A stretch of 5,315 bases of DNA, from the NCBI GenBank assembly GCA_947564305.1, contig CANOBT010000294.1, positions 1 to 5,315 on the forward strand, written 5' to 3'. This stretch comes from an uncultured Lachnospiraceae bacterium (GTDB taxonomy: Bacteria > Bacillota_A > Clostridia > Lachnospirales > Lachnospiraceae). Below the pieces are notes generated by a model. The model made no database searches. It saw only the letters and a list, made by a program, of their open reading frames with translations, and was not told the origin of the DNA. Within the stretch, counting starts at the first letter, position 1. Every line of letters starts with the position of its first letter. A program made the translations under genes and the position numbers. Positions 1 to 3,996 of this stretch are shown piece after piece.

Positions 1-359
1 GGTTTTTCTGCCAATATAAGCCGTATTCTTGGATGCCTGTCAAAAATTTCCTGCACTTCTTCATCAATTTTATCTTTCCAGCCATGGAAACATTCATAAA
101 GAAAATAATATTCTAATTCTTCCTGGGTACAAAAGTTACGGATTTCATAAAACGAAATGATAGTAAAAAAATATTTCCCATCATATACCGCAAAAGCGAA
201 TTCATATTTTTCCAAAAAATTATATTGCCCATAAAATTGAATAAAAAAATCTAATTGAACATCTCTAAGCTGTATGACCTTTGTCTCTAACTCAATTAAT
301 TTAGTCCATGAGTTTATTTTATTTTTAACACAATTTTCTTTTCTTAGCATCCTCTCCAT
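1..359 (-). CDS. Unrecognised protein, 3' end beyond the left edge
   Basis: An open frame of 119 codons starts with MERMLRKENC and runs off the left edge without a stop. I do not recognise the family. The protein is rich in aromatic and charged residues (for example FFIQFYGQY, YFFTIISFYE, EELEYYFLYE, FHGWKDK) and shows no signal peptide or membrane segment, so it is probably a soluble cytoplasmic protein. I chose the ATG at 359 because AAAGG lies about 6 bases upstream. The next in-frame ATG, at 350, has GGAGAGG directly against it, which is too close. An in-frame TGA at 387-389 closes the frame upstream. It begins 63 bases after the stop of the 381-aa gene with no evident terminator between, so cotranscription is possible. 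The coding call is based on the open frame, the ribosome binding site and plausible protein composition only. Confidence 0.7.
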   Translation of the reverse strand, partial: MERMLRKENCVKNKINSWTKLIELETKVIQLRDVQLDFFIQFYGQYNFLEKYEFAFAVYDGKYFFTIISFYEIRNFCTQEELEYYFLYECFHGWKDKIDEEVQEIFDRHPRIRLILAEK

Positions 360-422
360 ATATTTCCTTTCATTAAGAGCTACAATTCATCGCGGGATTT
401 TTGCGTCCTCTAGTTCCTCAAT
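360..422 (-). other. Short intergenic spacer
   Basis: These 63 bases separate two genes on the same strand. Apart from the ribosome binding site of the left gene, I see no strong hairpin with a T tract and no clear promoter. This favours read-through from the 381-aa gene into the left partial gene. Confidence 0.5.
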
Positions 423-1568
423 CTATCCTGCTTTAACATCAATATCTGGTTTTTCACTCTGCTCTACTTCCATCCCCTCATCTTCTTTACCTTGTTCTGC
501 TTTCATATCCTCATCTTCTTTCTTACCTTGTTCTGCTTCCACACCTGCATCTTCTTCCTTACCTTGTTCTGTCTTCACTTCCTGTTCGGAGTTTTCTTTC
601 TGCTCCTCTTTTTTACCGGAATCTAACTCTTCCTGTTGCCCTGCCTCTCTCCTAAACACTGGCAGTCCTGGCAAAAGCGCCATATCCTCATCTTCTATGG
701 ATTCCTGCTGTTTTTGTTCTTCTTGTACCACATCTTCTTCAATATTTTCAATTTCATAATCAAACGAAATCTGTACTTCTCCATCCTCCCAGACAAGCTC
801 CGGATTGGAATTTAACGTCCCTGTAAAATAGAATGAACCTGTACTGCCGTCGCTTGGCCCTGCAAAACTACCGTTTTCATCATATTTCGATGCCTTTAAG
901 AACAAAACGTACTTATCCGAAATTCCTTCCAATACATTCAATACCCTTTCCGTTTTTTCAACTTCATTCTTCCACACGACATCTACGTTCAACTTTTTTA
1001 TATGTGAATGGTGATCTGAAACCTTCTCTTCTGAAAATTCATACACATCCTCTGTTGAGCGATAATATACTTCTATATTTTTTATTTTAATAGCAACATC
1101 TGTGTTCCCATAATTTTCAACTTTAAAATCATCCGAAAAAATCTGCCCTCTACCACTTAGATTATCGGGATCTAAAAAGGCCTTCGTACCTGTCGGAAAT
1201 GCTACATTATATATACATGATTCTTCCGCTTCGTTTGTTATGTCATCTTCTTCGGTTTTTTCATCTTTTTCAGATTTTTCAGTCTCTTCACCATTTACAG
1301 CTTGTTCAGTTTCCGGCGCTTCTTTTTTCTCAGCAACTTCATCCACTGCATTGTTTTTTTCCGATGATGGGGTTTTTTCTTCTTTATCCAGACCTTTTGC
1401 CTCACCATCTTCTTTTATATCTTCTATATCTTCTGCAGCTTTTACGACCGTACAGTTTGAAAACACGTTATCAACATCAGTAATTCCATTTTTCCAATAT
1501 TCCCCATTCAATTTGTTTATACAGCAAAATAGAATAACTATTAAAAATGACGCCATCTTCCTCTGCAT
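423..1568 (-). CDS. Exported acidic protein with a surface-type domain and repeat tail
   Basis: 381 residues of unknown function. The N-terminus (MQRK, then a hydrophobic stretch at about residues 6-17) looks like a signal peptide or signal anchor, though the cleavage site is unclear. Residues 45-117 are an acidic Glu/Lys/Asp low-complexity arm. Residues 118-275 form a folded, probably beta-sandwich domain that includes YNVAFPTGTKAFLDPD, GSFYFTGTLNSN (244-255) and WEDGEVQISFDYEI (260-273). The rest is an acidic tail with 12-residue repeats of the form (A/T)EQGK(E/K)ED. There is no LPXTG motif or C-terminal membrane anchor. The start at 1568 is supported by GGGAGA 8 bases upstream. The domain shares a motif with the 359-aa protein encoded upstream, so I infer a cell-surface or extracellular role in the same system. 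A hairpin at 1696-1725 separates it from that gene, so it probably has its own promoter. Confidence 0.85.
   Translation of the reverse strand: MQRKMASFLIVILFCCINKLNGEYWKNGITDVDNVFSNCTVVKAAEDIEDIKEDGEAKGLDKEEKTPSSEKNNAVDEVAEKKEAPETEQAVNGEETEKSEKDEKTEEDDITNEAEESCIYNVAFPTGTKAFLDPDNLSGRGQIFSDDFKVENYGNTDVAIKIKNIEVYYRSTEDVYEFSEEKVSDHHSHIKKLNVDVVWKNEVEKTERVLNVLEGISDKYVLFLKASKYDENGSFAGPSDGSTGSFYFTGTLNSNPELVWEDGEVQISFDYEIENIEEDVVQEEQKQQESIEDEDMALLPGLPVFRREAGQQEELDSGKKEEQKENSEQEVKTEQGKEEDAGVEAEQGKKEDEDMKAEQGKEDEGMEVEQSEKPDIDVKAG
465..572 (-). repeat. Three tandem 36-base repeats in coding sequence
   Basis: On the plus strand the anchor TTACCTTGTTCTG recurs at 487, 523 and 559, exactly 36 bases apart. 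The units encode TEQGKEEDAGVE, AEQGKKEDEDMK and AEQGKEDEGMEV (residues 333-368), and a fourth decayed copy (EQSEK) follows. The unit length is a multiple of three, so copy-number change would alter the tail length without a frameshift. Confidence 0.85.
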
Positions 1569-1576
1569 TCTAACAC

Positions 1577-1582
1577 TCTCCC
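1577..1582 (-). promoter_or_regulatory. Ribosome binding site of the 381-aa gene
   Basis: GGGAGA lies 8 bases before the ATG at 1568. It favours this start over the in-frame Met five codons in. Confidence 0.65.
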
Positions 1583-1597
1583 TAAATACACTTCCAG

Positions 1598-1642
1598 CTA
1601 CTTTGAATCATCCTGTCTTACAAAGAAATAATCCTCTGCCAT
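1598..1642 (-). CDS. Possible 14-codon leader ORF
   Basis: A short ORF encodes MAEDYFFVRQDDSK and ends in TAG, 29 bases before the start codon of the 381-aa gene. It has an AGGAG sequence (1650-1654) with an ideal 7-base gap to its ATG, better than that of the large gene itself. The peptide is charged and lacks a hydrophobic stretch, so it is not an evident toxin or signal peptide. It could be a leader peptide that influences translation or transcription of the next gene, or a chance ORF. I have only the ribosome binding site and position as evidence. Confidence 0.35.
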   Translation of the reverse strand: MAEDYFFVRQDDSK

Positions 1643-1670
1643 GGATATTCTCCTATACCAGACACACAAC

Positions 1671-1690
1671 TTTATAAAACTTTATAAAAT
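1671..1690. repeat. Two tandem copies of TTTATAAAA(C/T)
   Basis: TTTATAAAAC is followed directly by TTTATAAAAT in the AT-rich gap between the terminator hairpin and the 381-aa gene. It lies where a promoter for that gene would be expected and contains TATAAA-like -10 cores. No convincing -35 box stands at the right distance, so I do not call a promoter. Confidence 0.4.
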
Positions 1691-1695
1691 TTAAA

Positions 1696-1725
1696 CTCCA
1701 ACCCGCCTTTTCAGGTGAGTTGGAG
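1696..1725 (-). terminator. Probable intrinsic terminator after the 359-aa gene
   Basis: A near-perfect inverted repeat has a 7-bp outer stem (CTCCAAC/GTTGGAG), continues as CCGCCT/AGGTGA with one mismatch and a G-U pair, and closes on a 4-base TTTC loop. On the minus strand it is followed by TTTAAATTTTATAAA, which is T-rich but interrupted. It lies 34 bases after the stop of the 359-aa gene. A second weaker hairpin (GGTGT/ACACC, 1730-1746) is followed by a T5 tract on the plus strand, so the region may terminate in both directions. Confidence 0.65.
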
Positions 1726-1758
1726 CGCAGGTGTGGCAGAAACACCCCTTTTTCTACA

Positions 1759-2838
1759 TTATTTTACTGTCAATGTTGATATAACGATACGACCGTCAGA
1801 TAACGCAATCACAAGATCCTGCTTATTATCTTTATAGTCTTCGCCAGTTAAAAAGTCTAAACCGCCGTCCGTCTTTGGAATCTTGATTACAGCTTTACCT
1901 GCAGTAGAATAATCCACACTATATGCACCATCTTCCCAGATATAATCTCCGTAAAGTCCAGCCCCATCATTATGAAGGCCAATGGCTGATACGGTAGCTT
2001 CTCCAATGTTTGGAACCTCAATAGACACATCTGCAGCGCTGGTTCCTGATGTAAATTCTGGAGCCGTAGCAATCTTTGGTGTCGTAATTGAGCGAGCCTT
2101 GCTTGCCCTTACCTCGTATGTGATATTTACTGCGATATCATCCTTTTTCCAATCTGCGTTTGCGTTTGCAACACCTGTAACTGCAAAGGAACCTACCGCT
2201 GCTTTTACCTTAGTCGGATCGGATGTAAACTTTGTTGCAGGTGCTGTTGCGGAAGTATCTCCAGTTGGAGCAGCAATATCTACGGAAAGCAATGAACCAT
2301 ATTTTGTAATCGGCACACTGTCAACAGGTGTTGTATAAACTGCCGGTGTCTTTGTTGTAAACTGTGCAAAATTAAGCTTTTTATTTGCATCAAAAGCCAA
2401 AGTCTCACCCGCCTTGGCGTCTATAGCTGCCGGTGTTTGAGCAGTCGTAAGATTCAGGTTAATTTTCTTACTGGTCGAATTCGCATTTTCAGTAAATGTA
2501 TTATACTCCGTGATAACATCACTCGCCTTAGACGTGATCGTCGCCTTAACCGTAGCATTTACTGGAATACCAATGTCTTTCTCGGCATCTACGGATGCGT
2601 TCCAGATATCAATGCTTTCTGATGCAACTGAAAACTTCTTTACATCTGTAGCAGTGCTGTCGGCAAACGGGTTAACCTCGATATTAGCCGCCAGCGGGAC
2701 CTGAATCGTCAGAGCCGGTGAGTAAACATCAAAAGATGTGTCAAGTGTGCCGCTTGGCTCCGATGCCAATGCAGATGCCGGAGCAAACATTGTCATTGTC
2801 AAAGCAACCGCCGTTGCCTTCGTCAATTTAGATTTCAT
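1759..2838 (-). CDS. Exported Ala/Thr-rich surface protein, probably abundant
   Basis: 359 residues with a textbook signal peptide: MKSKLTK, a hydrophobic core, and PASALA with predicted cleavage after Ala25. The mature protein has no cysteine and is rich in Ala, Thr, Ser, Val and Asp, as is usual for secreted beta-sheet proteins. The segment LTIQVPLAANIEVNPF (43-58) and the strand DIGIPVNATVKATI (88-101) open a domain that ends in GSFAVTGVANANADW (216-230) and DDIAVNITYEV (233-243). A separate C-terminal domain follows (about 255-359), with IWEDGAYSVDY and repeated beta-strand patterns. There is no LPXTG, SLH or LysM-like motif that I can see, so the anchoring mode is unknown. The start is fixed by AGGAGGT 10 bases upstream, and the strong site suggests high expression. 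It lies 126 bases after the 167-aa membrane-protein gene and probably works with it. Function unknown; a structural surface or fibre subunit is an inference. Confidence 0.88.
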   Translation of the reverse strand: MKSKLTKATAVALTMTMFAPASALASEPSGTLDTSFDVYSPALTIQVPLAANIEVNPFADSTATDVKKFSVASESIDIWNASVDAEKDIGIPVNATVKATITSKASDVITEYNTFTENANSTSKKINLNLTTAQTPAAIDAKAGETLAFDANKKLNFAQFTTKTPAVYTTPVDSVPITKYGSLLSVDIAAPTGDTSATAPATKFTSDPTKVKAAVGSFAVTGVANANADWKKDDIAVNITYEVRASKARSITTPKIATAPEFTSGTSAADVSIEVPNIGEATVSAIGLHNDGAGLYGDYIWEDGAYSVDYSTAGKAVIKIPKTDGGLDFLTGEDYKDNKQDLVIALSDGRIVISTLTVK

Positions 2839-2848
2839 AATGCGTTAT

Positions 2849-2855
2849 ACCTCCT
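2849..2855 (-). promoter_or_regulatory. Consensus ribosome binding site of the 359-aa gene
   Basis: AGGAGGT, a full anti-SD match, lies 10 bases before the ATG at 2838. It settles the start codon and suggests strong translation. Confidence 0.85.
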
Positions 2856-2856
2856 A

Positions 2857-2940
2857 TTAATTTAATTTCTGATTTATGTATATCACGAGTGATGCAGTAA
2901 TATCTGCCATCTTACCACATCCACCCATGGACATACCCAT
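2857..2940 (-). CDS. Possible 27-codon ORF abutting the next ribosome binding site
   Basis: In the gap between the two surface genes, an ORF beginning MGMSMGGCGKMA encodes 27 residues. Its TAA lies one base before the AGGAGGT of the 359-aa gene, an arrangement that would allow translational coupling. No Shine-Dalgarno sequence precedes the first ATG, so it may be chance. Confidence 0.2.
   Translation of the reverse strand: MGMSMGGCGKMADITASLVIYINQKLN
2882..2907. promoter_or_regulatory. Two adjacent short inverted repeats in the leader of the 359-aa gene
   Basis: ATCAC-GA-GTGAT (2882-2893) is followed directly by GCAG-TAATAT-CTGC (2894-2907). They sit 44-69 bases before the start codon. They could be an operator or RNA hairpins that shape the 5' leader. 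No partner protein can be named. Confidence 0.3.
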
Positions 2941-2964
2941 AATATTGATGAAAAAATTCTTATC

Positions 2965-3468
2965 CTACTCTTTCACCACCATGAGACTTACGGTAAATGA
3001 TACAGCACCAAGTTCTTTGTCGGGGTCTTCATCATCTAATATGTGATAAGTACATACAGCGTCATGTACTCCATCCGGCAGCACTTGGTTTAACTCCAGC
3101 TTCTCCAATTTTTTTCCAACCGGCAGAACCGGCGAACTATAAAGCAACGTCTGTTCTTCATTATCAAGGTATACCTCGAAATAGCACTCATAACTATTAC
3201 TTACAGAATTCCCAATCTGGGCATTAGTAGAAACTGCGCTTCCGGAAGGAAACGTCCAAATCATATTCATGTCAGTTGTAAAAGTCGCATTCGCGGCTTT
3301 ATCATCCTTGTCGCCGACTACAAGCCCTTCCGAAACATTTCTCTCTGTCTTTTCCTCAGACTTGGTTAATAGAAAATAGATTACAGCGCCCAAAGCAACA
3401 ACTATCAAGAATAAAATTATAATAAGTATTTTTTTCCACTTTGAATTGTCCTTTTCCTTTTTTTCCAT
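2965..3468 (-). CDS. Single-pass membrane protein with a beta-rich ectodomain
   Basis: 167 residues. A short lysine-rich cytoplasmic tail (1-13) precedes one hydrophobic helix (about 14-34, WKKILIIILFLIVVALGA). The positive-inside rule puts the C-terminus outside. After an acidic linker, residues 61-167 form an Ig-like, strand-rich domain with MNMIWTFPSGSAVSTNAQIG (68-87), YFEVYLDN, LLYSSPVLPVGKKLEKLEL (108-126), the hairpin-like DGVHDAVCTYHILDDEDPD, and a final SFTVSLMVV strand. Cys95 and Cys139 could form a disulfide. I recall similar small ectodomains in clostridial surface-protein loci but know no function. The start has AAGGAG (3475-3480) 6 bases upstream. It is the first gene of a probable pair with the 359-aa exported protein, and could anchor, assemble or receive it at the membrane. 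That role is inferred from context only. Confidence 0.85.
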   Translation of the reverse strand: MEKKEKDNSKWKKILIIILFLIVVALGAVIYFLLTKSEEKTERNVSEGLVVGDKDDKAANATFTTDMNMIWTFPSGSAVSTNAQIGNSVSNSYECYFEVYLDNEEQTLLYSSPVLPVGKKLEKLELNQVLPDGVHDAVCTYHILDDEDPDKELGAVSFTVSLMVVKE

Positions 3469-3474
3469 TTTTCT

Positions 3475-3480
3475 CTCCTT
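3475..3480 (-). promoter_or_regulatory. Ribosome binding site of the 167-aa gene
   Basis: AAGGAG stands 6 bases before the ATG at 3468, confirming the start. Confidence 0.75.
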
Positions 3481-3570
3481 ATTAGTAAGCTATTGTCATC
3501 GTTTTTACTTAAATAAAATACATAAACCTTCTCTGATATCATTACTGATTTTAATAAGGCATATTGGTCA
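3481..3570 (-). promoter_or_regulatory. AT-rich upstream region of the surface genes, possible guide segment
   Basis: This stretch lies between the presumed end of the TnpB element and the ribosome binding site of the 167-aa gene. It is AT-rich and should hold the promoter of the two-gene unit unless transcription comes from tnpB. I find no well-spaced -35/-10 pair. If the 3571-3582 hairpin ends the RNA scaffold, the first bases here on the minus strand (TGACCAATATGCCTTATTAA, 3551-3570) would be the guide. The boundary is not certain. Confidence 0.3.
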
Positions 3571-3993
3571 CTCTCCTAAGAGAATGATGCGAATCTCTTC
3601 GCTTCGCTCCTCGCTACATCATGACGTATTATCTGAGCTTATCCGATACGAACAGTTCTGCATTCTCTGTCCTACATTTACACATTCCATCTGCACTCAT
3701 CCATCCTCATGTTCACAAGGTCCTGGCATATCCAATCCGCAGACTCCAAGGAATCCCCCTTTTACCCGCCTTCTAATGCCGTTTTAATATGTATTGATGC
3801 ATTACCTCTAACCCAATACACTTCTTTTTATATAGCAGGCTTATCCTGCCTTATCATGAACCTACCTCTTAGTCCTTTGGAACCATCCGGCTCCTTTCGG
3901 TAAAACCTCGGCTCATCACCGCTGCTTATCTAAATGGCTGTTCTTATGATCTTGTTTCCTATTCTGACAAATTAGAGCTGCCTCATAATCCGG
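3571..3993 (-). ncRNA. Putative omega/guide RNA scaffold downstream of tnpB
   Basis: About 420 bases after the tnpB stop contain no credible gene on either strand but several potential hairpins on the minus strand: GGT-TTT-ACC (3899-3907), TCC-AAA-GGA (3873-3881), a 5-bp GCAGG/CCTGC stem with a 5-base loop (3835-3849), TAATGC/GCATTA enclosing AATA/TATT (3774-3804), CGTAT/ATACG (3625-3650), a long bulged hairpin (3584-3622) and CTCT/AGAG (3571-3582). Known TnpB proteins bind an RNA made from the 3' end of tnpB and the transposon right end, with the guide just beyond that end. Position, strand and hairpin content fit this. The length is at the long end for such RNAs, and the exact 5' and 3' ends are guesses. 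Confidence 0.5.
3584..3622 (-). repeat. Imperfect palindrome at the presumed element right end
   Basis: ATGAT+GCGA pairs with TCGC+ATCAT (9 bp), with a TAC bulge on one side and an 18-base loop containing CTTCGCTTCGCTCC. Subterminal imperfect hairpins of this kind mark IS200/IS605 ends, where TnpA binds, and they also form the 3' stem of the guide RNA. A 4-bp hairpin (3571-3582) follows at once. Confidence 0.6.
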
Positions 3994-3996
3994 CTA
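3916..3996 (-). other. In-frame continuation after the tnpB stop codon
   Basis: Beyond the TAG (3994-3996) the same frame continues for 25 codons, starting PDYEAALICQNRK, to TGA at 3916-3918. The wording looks protein-like and joins smoothly to the preceding GQGDGVLY. The TAG is one base from CAG (Gln). The stop may be a recent nonsense change that removed a C-terminal tail, or the natural end of the family. Confidence 0.35.

Noticed and set aside
465..572. CRISPR array
   Set aside because: The 36-base periodicity is a coding tandem repeat: units are contiguous, the frame is kept, and there are no unique spacers.
274..759. Plus-strand serine-rich ORF of 161 codons
   Set aside because: It is the antisense of Glu/Lys-rich codons (GAA/GAG read as TTC/CTC shifted to Ser/Phe) of the acidic-tail gene. 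It has no ribosome binding site and is low complexity.
886..900. Sortase (LPXTG) or other wall anchor in the exported proteins
   Set aside because: No LPXTG with hydrophobic C-terminal segment exists in the 381-aa or 359-aa protein. The LLPGLP at residues 298-303 of the former is internal and not followed by a membrane helix.
1199..1677. Plus-strand ORFs over the start of the 381-aa gene
   Set aside because: They are antisense shadows of the acidic arm, with Ser/Leu/His-rich wording and no family signal.
1982..2338. Plus-strand 118-codon Ala/Val-rich ORF
   Set aside because: It is antisense to the well-supported 359-aa exported protein. Its composition mirrors that gene and it has no ribosome binding site.
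3446..3903. Plus-strand ORFs across the gene-free region
   Set aside because: They have no ribosome binding site and Pro/Ser/Cys-rich random-looking wording, and they cross the inverted repeats of the presumed guide RNA.
3571..3993. Group I or group II intron (IStron-type element)
   Set aside because: IStrons pair introns with IS605 genes, so I looked for a conserved catalytic core or domain V-like hairpin and found none I could identify. A covariance-model search would settle it.
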